This document shows positions 55,755 through 64,000 of a stretch of DNA of 64,000 nt, piece by piece. A program made the position numbers and the translations under genes. The notes under the pieces were generated by a model. It had not been told where the DNA came from, ran no database searches, and was given only the letters and a program-made list of their open reading frames with translations. Source of the DNA: Clostridia bacterium (GTDB lineage: Bacteria > Bacillota_A > Clostridia > Oscillospirales > CAG-272). The stretch spans positions 62,001-126,000 of the forward strand of contig JAFTSQ010000005.1 of the NCBI GenBank assembly GCA_017467205.1, written 5' to 3'. Every line of letters begins with the position of its first letter. Position 1 is the stretch's first letter.

Positions 55755-56650
55755 GCCATGATTCCTACCTTAAGTAATTCTTTGAAGAGCATTCTTTCGA
55801 TCGGTTGATCGGTAACGACCGTTATGTAGTCCGCACCGCGTGATACACAGAAGGAGCGCAGATCCTCCTTGATGTGATTCATAGCCTCTTCATATGCTAT
55901 CTGATGCGAGCGCGTTATCCTAAGCTTCAGGTTCTTAGAGTCGTTCATATCCGTTGCCTCGGAGTCGATAAGGTTGATCCTGCCTTCGTAGGTGGGATCC
56001 GCCTCCTCGGGCGTGAGGACTTGGATTAACAAGACCTGTCTTTTCTTATAGCATAGATAGTCTACTGCCTTTTTCCAACCAGCATCTGTGAAAAAGTCTG
56101 AAATAATAACGGTAAGACCGTCGTTTGTGCCTGTATTGGGGCAACCCACAATAGCACGGTTGATATCGGTCTCGTCACAGAATTCAAGCGAATCGAGCAC
56201 GCTTATCGCATTGAAAAAGGACCTTTTACCAACTATCGTTCCGAATGGATCCTCGGATTTGTCGCCCTTCATAAGCTTAAAGGAAACCTTATCCATATTA
56301 TGCACGGAGAGATAGCCAAGCGCTGCCGCAACTCCAACGGTGTATTTTGCCTTTTGGGGATTATCCTTACCCATAGAGGCGGAGCAGTCGATGAAAATCT
56401 GAGTGTGCATCTGTCTTTCATCAGTAAAAAGCTTCAAGAAGAACTTTTCAAAACGGCTATATAGGTTCCAGTCGATACGGCGTATATCGTCTCCGAGCAT
56501 ATACTCACGGTAATCGGCAAATTCTACGGTCTGACCGTAGGTACGAACAAGGTGCTTGCCGCCGAAAAATCCACCGAGGTCTGCGCGAAGCTCGAGTGAC
56601 AACGCCTCTAAACGACTGAAGAATTCATCGTTTAAATACGAGCCCTTCAT
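55751..56650 (-). CDS. DUF58 domain protein
   Basis: 299 residues, soluble. It has the family hallmark YMLGDDIRRIDWNLYSRF and a degenerate VWA-like domain with IFIDCSASM. DUF58 proteins are regularly coded beside MoxR ATPases and BatA proteins. The ATG shares bases with the stop codon of the MoxR gene and its end overlaps the BatA-like start, which shows tight coupling. Confidence 0.9.
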   Translation of the reverse strand: MKGSYLNDEFFSRLEALSLELRADLGGFFGGKHLVRTYGQTVEFADYREYMLGDDIRRIDWNLYSRFEKFFLKLFTDERQMHTQIFIDCSASMGKDNPQKAKYTVGVAAALGYLSVHNMDKVSFKLMKGDKSEDPFGTIVGKRSFFNAISVLDSLEFCDETDINRAIVGCPNTGTNDGLTVIISDFFTDAGWKKAVDYLCYKKRQVLLIQVLTPEEADPTYEGRINLIDSEATDMNDSKNLKLRITRSHQIAYEEAMNHIKEDLRSFCVSRGADYITVVTDQPIERMLFKELLKVGIMA

Positions 56651-57723
56651 TATTTTTTACCAAAGAGTCCACGCTTTTTGTCAGCCTTGTTATCTGTAGC
56701 CGCGTCGCTCTCTTCCTTCTTCTTTTCGGAAGCAAGTCCGTTCTTTGCCGAAAGCTCATCGATAATCATCTTAACGATTTCATCGGGCGAGATGCGCTCT
56801 GCAACTGCCTCGAAGGTGAGCTTCATTCTGTGGCGGAGAACGGGGTATGCGAGCTCGTTTACGTCGTTATAGGATACGTTGTATCTGCCGCTCATAAGAG
56901 CCTTAACCTTTGCAGCGGAGATGAGAGCCTGTCCTGCACGGGGAGATGCGCCAAGGCGAACGTACTTCTTTGCGGTCTCACTCGCGCACTCGCTATCGGG
57001 GTGAGTGGCGGAGCAGAGCATCATAGCATATCTCATAACGTCCTCGGCAACGGGGATAGCGTTTGCAACTGCGCGCATTTCAAGAAGGTCAGCGCCGTTA
57101 CAAGCAGCATCAGCAACCTCAGCCATAGTCTTCTGGGTCATATTAACGATTTCCATAAGCTCGTCGAGGGAGGGGTTCTGAACTATAATCTTGAACATGA
57201 AACGGTCCATCTGTGCCTCGGGAAGAGGATACGTACCGTCCTGCTCAACGGGGTTCTGGGTTGCAAGAACGAAGAAGGGCTCTTCAAGCTTTCTTGATAC
57301 ACCCATTACCGTTACGGTGTGCTCCTGCATCGCCTCGAGAAGTGCAGACTGCGTCTTGGGAGTTGCACGGTTAATCTCGTCGGCGAGAATGATGTTAGAG
57401 AAGATAGGACCGGGCTGGAACTGGAAGGATGAGTTGCCGTTTTCGTCCTTTACGATAATGTTAGTACCCGTAACGTCTGCGGGCATAAGGTCGGGGGTGA
57501 ACTGAATTCTCGAGAAGGGAAGGTCAAAAACTCTTCCGAGCGAACGCACAAGTCTTGTCTTTCCAACTCCGGGAACACCCTCAAGAAGAACGTTACCGCC
57601 TGCTATCATTGCGATAACCGCGCCTTCGATAACCTCCTTCTGTCCGATTACGTCGCGTCCGATCTGCTCAAAAATATTCTTGCACTGCGTGCTGAACTTA
57701 TTAATGCTCTGTTCTGTTATCAT
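56650..57723 (-). CDS. MoxR-type AAA+ ATPase
   Basis: 357 residues. Walker A GVPGVGKT (about 49-56), Walker B ILADEINRA, sensor 1 ATQNPVEQ and the LPEAQMDRF arginine-finger region are all intact. MoxR ATPases remodel or activate partner proteins, usually together with VWA proteins; the DUF58 and two VWA genes follow directly. Start ATG 57723 with AGAGG upstream. A short charged tail at the C-terminus goes beyond the usual MoxR end. Confidence 0.92.
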   Translation of the reverse strand: MITEQSINKFSTQCKNIFEQIGRDVIGQKEVIEGAVIAMIAGGNVLLEGVPGVGKTRLVRSLGRVFDLPFSRIQFTPDLMPADVTGTNIIVKDENGNSSFQFQPGPIFSNIILADEINRATPKTQSALLEAMQEHTVTVMGVSRKLEEPFFVLATQNPVEQDGTYPLPEAQMDRFMFKIIVQNPSLDELMEIVNMTQKTMAEVADAACNGADLLEMRAVANAIPVAEDVMRYAMMLCSATHPDSECASETAKKYVRLGASPRAGQALISAAKVKALMSGRYNVSYNDVNELAYPVLRHRMKLTFEAVAERISPDEIVKMIIDELSAKNGLASEKKKEESDAATDNKADKKRGLFGKK

Positions 57724-57758
57724 AGCTTTTTACCTCTTTTTACGTACTCTTAAATTGA

Positions 57759-58802
57759 TTAGTTTATAATATCGTAATAGTTTTTAGCTGCTTCTTCAGC
57801 TTCAGATGAGGAATCGCTCTTGCCGTTTGCCAGAGCTTCCATAGCTGCATCGTAATATTCTCCGATAATAACGTTGTAGCTCGTATCACCGTCGATTACC
57901 TGGTTGTTAGCAGAGTATTCACCGCCACCTTGGATAGCGCTCGGATCTCCGTTTGGATCCTGCGTATCACCGGGCTGATCGCTGGGCATTTCACCGGGCA
58001 TATCACTAGGTTCGCCGTCTTCACCGGGGAAGCCAAAATCACCGCCCATTATGGGCATAAAAATCGCCGTCAAAGTGAGGTCGGTTTCAACGTTGACCTC
58101 AAATCTCTCGGGGAACTTTCCGCCGTCGTCCCAGCCAACGAATTCCCAACCGTCCTCAGCTACTGCGACGATGGGGTTGGTAGACTCGCCGACTACTATG
58201 ATTTGGTCTTCCTCGCCTTCTATAAATCCGCCCTCCTCAACTATGTAAGTGACGGATACGTATACCGGGGGTTCATCCGGTATGATTGCGTCGATAGTTT
58301 CGGAGCCTGACAGAATGTATCCTGCCGCGCTGAGACCCGAAAGGGTCGTAAGACCGCATCCGATAACTGCTGCGACGGTTGACAATATGACGATAGCGCG
58401 GGGCAGCTTCATTCTTAACTGCTTTTTCTCGACTTTTTCAAGCTCACGCTTAGCATCCTCGCGCTGAAGGCGTGCGATAACGTCGTCGGAGTCGCGGAAC
58501 TCAACCATCGTTATAAGCCTTTCTTCAAGGCCGAGACGGTCTATTTTTCTCGCACTGCTCTTCTCGGTTGGGCGAAATTTGGTTATATAAAATACAGTAG
58601 TAGATACTGCCGTTGTAAAGACGAGTACACCGAGGGTAATACCCAGAGCGAGAGCTAAGTTCTCGCTTATAGTAAACCAAGCTACAAGCGCCGCAACGGA
58701 GTTAGCTCCAAAGCCTATAGCCAGACCGAGTAACAACGACTTGAGGAAGCCTTCCATCCTAAGACGAAAAGAGTATTTTTCAAAATCCTGCTGTTGCTTC
58801 AT
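57759..58802 (-). CDS. Membrane protein opening the MoxR operon, with InlB-like domain
   Basis: 347 residues. Three membrane helices (about 20-42, 48-72, 131-160), with a cytoplasmic segment between the second and third that contains DRLGLEERLITMVEF. After the third helix comes a beta-grasp InlB-type repeat (VTYIVEEGGFIEG to DGWEFVGWDDGG) and a Pro/Gly/Asp-rich linker. RBS AAAGGAG before ATG 58802. The N-terminal part resembles the DUF4175-like proteins of MoxR operons, with low certainty. It should place a short extracellular domain near the VWA partners. Confidence 0.7.
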   Translation of the reverse strand: MKQQQDFEKYSFRLRMEGFLKSLLLGLAIGFGANSVAALVAWFTISENLALALGITLGVLVFTTAVSTTVFYITKFRPTEKSSARKIDRLGLEERLITMVEFRDSDDVIARLQREDAKRELEKVEKKQLRMKLPRAIVILSTVAAVIGCGLTTLSGLSAAGYILSGSETIDAIIPDEPPVYVSVTYIVEEGGFIEGEEDQIIVVGESTNPIVAVAEDGWEFVGWDDGGKFPERFEVNVETDLTLTAIFMPIMGGDFGFPGEDGEPSDMPGEMPSDQPGDTQDPNGDPSAIQGGGEYSANNQVIDGDTSYNVIIGEYYDAAMEALANGKSDSSSEAEEAAKNYYDIIN

Positions 58803-58856
58803 TATTTCTCCTTTCTTAAATCGAAGCTTTTTCGGTAGAACCGATCCTTAATTGAA

Positions 58857-58938
58857 CCTGCGGTTCTGGAGAACCGTAGACCTATGCAGAAGTAAAATCG
58901 GGCTTAGCCGCGAGTCTACGGTTCTGCAGAACGGTAGG
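58857..58938. repeat. Imperfect inverted repeat pair upstream of the MoxR operon
   Basis: A 25-nt arm at 58857-58881 and its complement at 58914-58938 match at 22 of 25 positions, with a 32-nt spacer. Each arm is itself nearly palindromic around GGTTCT..AGAACC. A shorter relative, TTCGGTAGAACCGA, sits at 58831-58844. This lies in the 324-nt gap between the operon and the giant gene. No clear sigma-70 promoter was seen in the gap. Confidence 0.75.
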
Positions 58939-59040
58939 TTCTTTGCGTTGTGTATTTAAGACAGCTTACGATTAAAATTAATCAAAAATGGTAGTTATTG
59001 GTTAAAAATGCTCGAAAATCAAAAGCTCTTAATCGCTTAT

Positions 59041-59071
59041 CCACCTCCCGCCCCTTTCGGAACGGGAGGTG
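59041..59071 (-). terminator. Hairpin after the giant leucine-rich-repeat gene
   Basis: CACCTCCCG pairs with CGGGAGGTG around a GC-rich loop region, just downstream of the stop codon at 59127. The following T stretch is poor, so some read-through into the MoxR operon is possible. Confidence 0.55.
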
Positions 59072-59126
59072 AATATCGCTTTATTAGATAATATCAAAAA
59101 GTCAATTGAATTTTGCGTAAATCGGC

Positions 59127-62100
59127 TTATTCAGCATCAGCGGGCATGGTATCCATATAGTAGATAGTAGCCTCGCAGTTGATGAGCCAATCGGTGCCGT
59201 GAGTTTCGAGCATCTCAGCTTCCGTGTAGTTGTGGAAGTAGATGGTCTGATCAGCGGTCCAACCGTCGAAGGCGTTAGCACCAATGGTGTCACCAAGTTC
59301 ACCGAAGTGCATCTCCCTGACTTCTGCTCCTGCGAATGCGTAAGCATCTACGGTGTAGATGTAGTTTTCGCTGAAGTCTACAACGTCAAAGGTGCAGCCT
59401 GCCATACAGTTTGCATAGATATCGGAAATGTCTTCAAACGGGAATACCCTAAGAGAAGTACAGCCTTCTATTACATTAGACTCGAGAGAATAAACGCTTG
59501 CGGGTACGTACTCGCCGTATCTATCGTATACAACGTATACTTCCTCGAGGTTCGGGCAGTTCTGGAAGGTACCGGTACCGAAGTAGAATTCGCTTCCGGA
59601 AGCAATAAGAGTAACCTTCCTAAGGTTCGTGCAGTGAGCAAACATATAGTTGCCCGACCAGTTATCCCAGTGACCACCGGGTACGGTAATCTCTTCAAGT
59701 GAGGAACAACCGTAGAAGTAGTAGTGACCGAGCTGATAACCCGTTACCTCCTCAGCCTCAAATACTATAGATCTGAGGTTTGCACAATCCTTGAATACAC
59801 CCGCGGAATAGAGGTTATCTATATATGCGGGGATGACAAGGTCTACAACGCCTGTTCCTGCGAACATGTAGCTGGGAATAGGAGTTGAACCCTCAAAATC
59901 GCAGTACCAGTTATCATACTCTTCGTCGGATACCGTGAAGCTGTTGGGAAGCAAGAGCGTCGTGATAGAGGTACAGCCCTCGAAGAAGTGCGTACCGATC
60001 TTGTAAGGATTGTCGCCCTCTCTGATGTCTTCAAATGTGAAGTTGGAGAGTGAGGTACAACCTGCGAACGCATAATCGCCGAGCACCTTGGTGGTGTTGT
60101 TGATGAATACGTTGTTAAGCGACGTACAATCCTGGAATGCACTGTTGCCTATAGAGGACAAGGTGCGCTCGAAGGTTACGGATTCAAGCTTCTTTGAGCC
60201 CTTGAATGCAGCGTCGGGAATCTTTGTGATAACGCTGGGTATTACTATCGACTTCAGCTGCGAGTCTGCAAACGCACCGGGAGCAATATCATAGACAGTC
60301 TCGGGGAAGGTGAAGGTCTCAGCAGTGAGGGATGAGGGATAGTAAATAATAGTGAACATCGTAGAATCGTACATAACACCGTCGCTGACTATGTAAGAGC
60401 CGTTGTCGGGATCGAGCTCGAATACTTCAACGTTGTTGGAGCCCACGAGCGGGTTGCCGTTAAGGTCTTTTACTGTAGCGGGGATGTATACGATCTCAAG
60501 GCTGTCACACTCGGAGAGAGCAAACTGACCTATGGATTCAAGACCGAAGGTCATATCAACGCTTACGAGTGCATCAGCATCATAGAATGCCTTGTCGCCT
60601 ATCGTCTTAACGCTTGAAGGAACGGACACGTTTACAAGTCTGTCACAGTTCTCGAATGCGCTTGTGCCGATAGAGGTAAGCGTTGCGGGAAGAGCGATTG
60701 ACGTAAGTCCGCTGTTCTTGAAGGTGTTAGTGCCGATAGTATTAAGATTCTCGGGAAGAGTAACCGTTTCAAGTGCGGGAGTATCGCGGAAGATTTCCTT
60801 GCTCGAGAATGCGGTGAACTTGCTGCCTTCCTCGAATACAACCGTCGTAAGCGAAGTGCATCCTGCGAATGCCATCTCGCCGATGGTCGTTACGCTTGCG
60901 GGAATTGTGATGCTCTCAAGAGCTGTGCACGCACCCTTAGTGCTATAAGCACTGGTCTGAGAGAAGGCTCTCTTACCGATGGTGGTAAGCGTTGCGGGAA
61001 GCTTAACGCTCTCAAGAGAGGTACAACCTGTGAACGCGTTGTCACCGATAGAGGTGAGCTTGGTTGCCGAGAGATCCATTTCTTCAAGCTTATCGCAGTT
61101 CTGGAACGCCTGGTTTCCAAGGCTGGTAACGTTTGTGGGAAGAGCTATGCCATTAAGTCCTGCGCCGTAGAACGCCTTGCTTCCGATAGTGGTAAGCTGG
61201 CTACCTTCGGTGAAGATAACGCTTTCAAGGCCTACGCACATACTAAACGCCTGATCTCCAATCTTGGTTACGGTCGATGGGATCGTAATCTCGGTCATCG
61301 CGTTGTTCGAAACGGCAGTGGAGCTGCCGGCGTAGAATACGTAATTATCTATCGTAGTCAAGCCTTCCTGAAGAACTACGGTCTTAAGCTTAGTGCACTG
61401 TCTGAAGCAGTACTGAGGAAGAGTCTCCAGCGCTGCAGGGAGGGTTACGGACTCGAGATTATCGCACTCTGAGAGAACGTATTTTCCAAGTGTCGATACG
61501 TTATCGGGGAAGACGATGCTCTTAAGAACAGGGTTATCACCGAATGCGTATTCGCCGATAGAGGTAAGCTCTGAGCCGGGTGCGAAGACTACTGTCTCGA
61601 GAACTGACTCAAGTGCCGCGCGGCTGGGCTCACTGGAGTAACCGCCGCGGAACGCGCGCTCACCTATGGAGGTAACGCTTGCTGGGATGTAAATGCTCTT
61701 AAGCTGTGAGCAGTAGAACGCATGAGAACCTATCTTTTCAAGTCCCTCGGGAAGAGTGATCTCGTTGAAGCTATAGTACGCGAATGCCATAAGATATATT
61801 TCTTTGACGGTTTCGGGTATAGTGTAGCCTGTGGGATCCTTCTGGGGGGGATAGAAGTAGATAATAGTCTTAGCTTTGTCGTAGAGAACGCCGTCTACGG
61901 ATACGAAGTTCGGGTTAGTCTCGGGAACTATGATCTGTTCGATAGATCCGCAGTAGCTGAGGATGTTTCTGTCGTTTCTTCTGCCTGCGATAGAAGCTAT
62001 CGTAGAGTTGAGCTCTACGGTCTTGAGGCTAAGGCATCCGTAGAAGTGCGTATCGTTGTAATTGGTTACCGATTCGGGATACTTGAAGTAGGTAAGTCCG

Positions 62101-64000
62101 GTTCTCTGGAATGCAGAGTCGCCGATGCTTGTAACCTTGCAGTCTTCTGCAAATTCGATGGTTGCGAGTGAATTACAGTCGGTAAATGCATAATTGCCGA
62201 TAGTAGTGACAGTCTCGGGGATTTTTATGGCCGTAAGAGCCTTGCAACCGGAGAACATGTAGTTCGTGATCGAAGTGAATACAGACGCTTCGTCAAACGT
62301 AATCGTTTGAAGACGCTCGCATCCGCGGAATGCGTACGTGCCGATAGTTTCGATAGCGGGAAGGTCAAGAGTTACGATGCCTTTGGCATTATCAAACGCG
62401 TATCCTCTGATCACAAGCTTGGATGCATCTTTATTGAAGTTGATCTTAAGCTCGTGGAATACAGGGTCCTTGACGTTGCCGTTTCCATCGGGCTCAAAGG
62501 TCTCGGTATATCCGTTGGTTACGTAGAATGCGGAAGGACCGATAACAGCAAGGTGAGAAGGAAGATTGACCTCTACAAGTCTGGTGGTATAACCGAATAC
62601 GGAGTAGATGGAGGAGAGGTTGGATTTTCCTGAACCTGCACCGATGTGAAGTATCTGCTGACCGTATCTTTCGTCGTTCTTGTCAAACTCTTCAAACGTA
62701 ACCTTGGAAAGACTGCTCTTGTAGAACGCAGCGTTTTCAACCTTGGTTACAGTGTTGGGAACGGTGATTTCTCCGGTCTTGGCGGTAGGACAGTAGAGAA
62801 GTACGTCTATAACGCCTTCCGCATTGACCTCGTAAAGAACGCCGTCAATGGATGCGAAGTATTTTCCACCCGCCTCAACGTTGATCTCGCGAAGAGTCGT
62901 CACGTTGTTGAAGAGCTCGTAGAACTTCTTGATAGTAGCACCGTAGGATGTGGTGGTGGCGTAAAGCTTGCTTGCTCTGTTCGGGAAGGTGATGGTCTCG
63001 ATCTTCGAGTATGCGAATGCATTAGCCTTTATCTCAAGGCCTTCCTCCTTATCTCCGCCCATCTCGAAGATAACGTTCTTGAGAGTAGCGTTATTCTTGT
63101 TGCCTGAGGAGAAGGAGAATGCGTAGGAATCTATGAGCTTAACGCTCTTAGGAATCGTTACGCTCACAAGCTTAGCATCCTGGAATGCGTACTGGTGAAT
63201 GGTCTTAAGCTTTGCACCGAGGTTGATTTCGGTGAGACCCGTGCCGTGGAATGCATACTTACCAATCTCCGTAAGGTTACTGGTGTTCGAGAACGTAGCC
63301 TTAACGAGAGTGGTTACACCCGAGAAGGTTCTACCGCCGATTATGGTAATTCTGTCTGCAAAGGTGATTTCGGAAATGGCGGTGCCGTAGAATATACCGT
63401 TAGATGCGGTAGTGTTGCTTGCGGTACCGAGTGCAAGAGCCTTATCGCCTTCGGAGAAGGTAACGGTAGTAAGGCCTACGCAGTTTGAGAACGCGCCGTC
63501 GCCGATAGACTCGACGTTAGCGGGAATGTTGATGGATTTAATAGCCGTTGCTCTAAACGCTTTGCTGCCGATCGAGGTAACTGCTTCGGGAATCACGAAG
63601 GAGGTGATGCCGGAGAGCTCGAAAGCACTGTTGCCGATCTTAGTAGTGTATGCGGGAAGCACGACACTCTCAAGCTCGGGGCAGTTAGAGAATGCGTTGT
63701 TGCCAACCTCAAGAGCAGTTCCGCCTTGTGCGAAGGTTACAGTCTCGAGGTAGTAGCACTTATCGAACGCATAGTTGCCTATCTTGGTAACCTTAGCGCC
63801 GATAACCACGGACTTGATGTTGATATTTTCCTGGAATACGTTATTGCCGATAGTGGTGATGGTATCCCAAGGAAGCTTGGAAAGGTCGCCGTCCTGAGCG
63901 CTGGAATAGAAGAGAATAGTGGTTTTTTCCTTGTCGTAAACAACGCCGTTATCATCAGTGGAGAGAGCCGGGTTGTCTTTATCTACGTTAATCTTCTTGA
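59127..64000 (-). CDS. Giant leucine-rich-repeat surface protein, partial (N-terminus beyond right edge)
   Basis: At least 1624 residues are inside the window; the frame is open to position 64000, so the real start is outside. The whole visible part is BspA-type leucine-rich repeats with a few short spacers, in which segments such as DGVLYDKAKTIIYFYP recur (for example near 60350, 61850, 62830 and 63930). The C-terminus ends shortly after the last repeats (near INCEATIYYMDTMPADAE) with no sorting signal or membrane helix. So any signal or anchor must be at the N-terminus. Its function is probably adhesion or binding; unknown target. Confidence 0.85.
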   Translation of the reverse strand, partial: KKINVDKDNPALSTDDNGVVYDKEKTTILFYSSAQDGDLSKLPWDTITTIGNNVFQENINIKSVVIGAKVTKIGNYAFDKCYYLETVTFAQGGTALEVGNNAFSNCPELESVVLPAYTTKIGNSAFELSGITSFVIPEAVTSIGSKAFRATAIKSINIPANVESIGDGAFSNCVGLTTVTFSEGDKALALGTASNTTASNGIFYGTAISEITFADRITIIGGRTFSGVTTLVKATFSNTSNLTEIGKYAFHGTGLTEINLGAKLKTIHQYAFQDAKLVSVTIPKSVKLIDSYAFSFSSGNKNNATLKNVIFEMGGDKEEGLEIKANAFAYSKIETITFPNRASKLYATTTSYGATIKKFYELFNNVTTLREINVEAGGKYFASIDGVLYEVNAEGVIDVLLYCPTAKTGEITVPNTVTKVENAAFYKSSLSKVTFEEFDKNDERYGQQILHIGAGSGKSNLSSIYSVFGYTTRLVEVNLPSHLAVIGPSAFYVTNGYTETFEPDGNGNVKDPVFHELKINFNKDASKLVIRGYAFDNAKGIVTLDLPAIETIGTYAFRGCERLQTITFDEASVFTSITNYMFSGCKALTAIKIPETVTTIGNYAFTDCNSLATIEFAEDCKVTSIGDSAFQRTGLTYFKYPESVTNYNDTHFYGCLSLKTVELNSTIASIAGRRNDRNILSYCGSIEQIIVPETNPNFVSVDGVLYDKAKTIIYFYPPQKDPTGYTIPETVKEIYLMAFAYYSFNEITLPEGLEKIGSHAFYCSQLKSIYIPASVTSIGERAFRGGYSSEPSRAALESVLETVVFAPGSELTSIGEYAFGDNPVLKSIVFPDNVSTLGKYVLSECDNLESVTLPAALETLPQYCFRQCTKLKTVVLQEGLTTIDNYVFYAGSSTAVSNNAMTEITIPSTVTKIGDQAFSMCVGLESVIFTEGSQLTTIGSKAFYGAGLNGIALPTNVTSLGNQAFQNCDKLEEMDLSATKLTSIGDNAFTGCTSLESVKLPATLTTIGKRAFSQTSAYSTKGACTALESITIPASVTTIGEMAFAGCTSLTTVVFEEGSKFTAFSSKEIFRDTPALETVTLPENLNTIGTNTFKNSGLTSIALPATLTSIGTSAFENCDRLVNVSVPSSVKTIGDKAFYDADALVSVDMTFGLESIGQFALSECDSLEIVYIPATVKDLNGNPLVGSNNVEVFELDPDNGSYIVSDGVMYDSTMFTIIYYPSSLTAETFTFPETVYDIAPGAFADSQLKSIVIPSVITKIPDAAFKGSKKLESVTFERTLSSIGNSAFQDCTSLNNVFINNTTKVLGDYAFAGCTSLSNFTFEDIREGDNPYKIGTHFFEGCTSITTLLLPNSFTVSDEEYDNWYCDFEGSTPIPSYMFAGTGVVDLVIPAYIDNLYSAGVFKDCANLRSIVFEAEEVTGYQLGHYYFYGCSSLEEITVPGGHWDNWSGNYMFAHCTNLRKVTLIASGSEFYFGTGTFQNCPNLEEVYVVYDRYGEYVPASVYSLESNVIEGCTSLRVFPFEDISDIYANCMAGCTFDVVDFSENYIYTVDAYAFAGAEVREMHFGELGDTIGANAFDGWTADQTIYFHNYTEAEMLETHGTDWLINCEATIYYMDTMPADAE
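59230..64000 (-). repeat. BspA-type leucine-rich repeat array of the giant protein
   Basis: More than 50 units of about 23 residues, for example VTSIGSKAFRATAIKSINIP and LTTIGKRAFSQTSAYS. The units are diverged at DNA level, so there is no sign of very recent expansion. Confidence 0.88.

Noticed and set aside
56650..57723. MoxR plus VWA genes as part of an anti-phage defence island
   Set aside because: Some MoxR-VWA pairs do occur in conflict systems, but here the VWA proteins are membrane-anchored BatA types and neighbours are envelope lipoproteins; no nuclease, helicase or other effector is present.
63807..63809. GTG as the start of the right-end giant protein
   Set aside because: The frame stays open with repeat-like sequence through to position 64000, so this GTG is an internal Val codon and the real start is outside the window.
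48480..64000. Leucine-rich-repeat tracts as a CRISPR array or simple DNA repeat
   Set aside because: The periodicity exists at protein level only; the DNA units are diverged and in frame with long coding sequences.

Overview
The window looks like chromosomal DNA of an anaerobic member of the Bacillota, most likely an uncultured gut or rumen Clostridia. The reasons are T-box leaders, consensus TTGACA/TATAAT promoters with 16-18 bp spacers, strong GGAGG-type ribosome binding sites, a VorB-type 2-oxoacid:ferredoxin oxidoreductase, many lipoproteins, and surface proteins built from BspA-type leucine-rich repeats. No tRNA, rRNA, phage, insertion sequence or CRISPR array was seen.

Positions 1-10500 hold an amino-acid module. 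Two T-box leaders diverge from about 1000-1160. The minus-strand one precedes a LeuA-like protein cut by the left edge. The plus-strand one precedes two tandem acyl-CoA synthetases, each carrying an N-terminal HTH and cupin domain. They are followed by a MinD-like ATPase, a four-subunit 2-oxoacid:ferredoxin oxidoreductase and a leucine-dehydrogenase-type enzyme. T-boxes switch genes on when a tRNA is uncharged, so this set reads best as biosynthesis: a scavenged branched (or aromatic) acid is activated to acyl-CoA, reductively carboxylated to the 2-oxoacid and aminated to the amino acid.

Positions 10500-27230 are housekeeping and catabolic genes: an unrecognised toroid-type enzyme, an amidohydrolase, a nitrilase-family hydrolase, xanthine phosphoribosyltransferase, a BMP/NupOPQ-type nucleoside ABC importer, an amino-sugar operon (NagA, an unknown beta-propeller, a NagB-like protein) diverging from an AraC-type regulator, a UPF0316 protein and a DUF6512-like membrane protein.

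Positions 28079-44390 form a peptide-scavenging unit on the plus strand: a 2589-residue membrane-anchored subtilisin with a long leucine-rich-repeat arm, a small lipoprotein, and a complete Opp-type peptide ABC transporter whose binding protein and OppB subunit carry large extracellular insertions.

Positions 44776-58802 are a seven-gene minus-strand operon: a membrane protein, MoxR ATPase, DUF58, BatA-like VWA, double-VWA membrane protein, a leucine-rich-repeat lipoprotein and a very large helical lipoprotein. Beyond it, 59127 to the right edge is the C-terminal part of another giant leucine-rich-repeat protein. The second half of the window therefore looks like a cell-envelope locus for making, maintaining and using large adhesive or degradative surface proteins.
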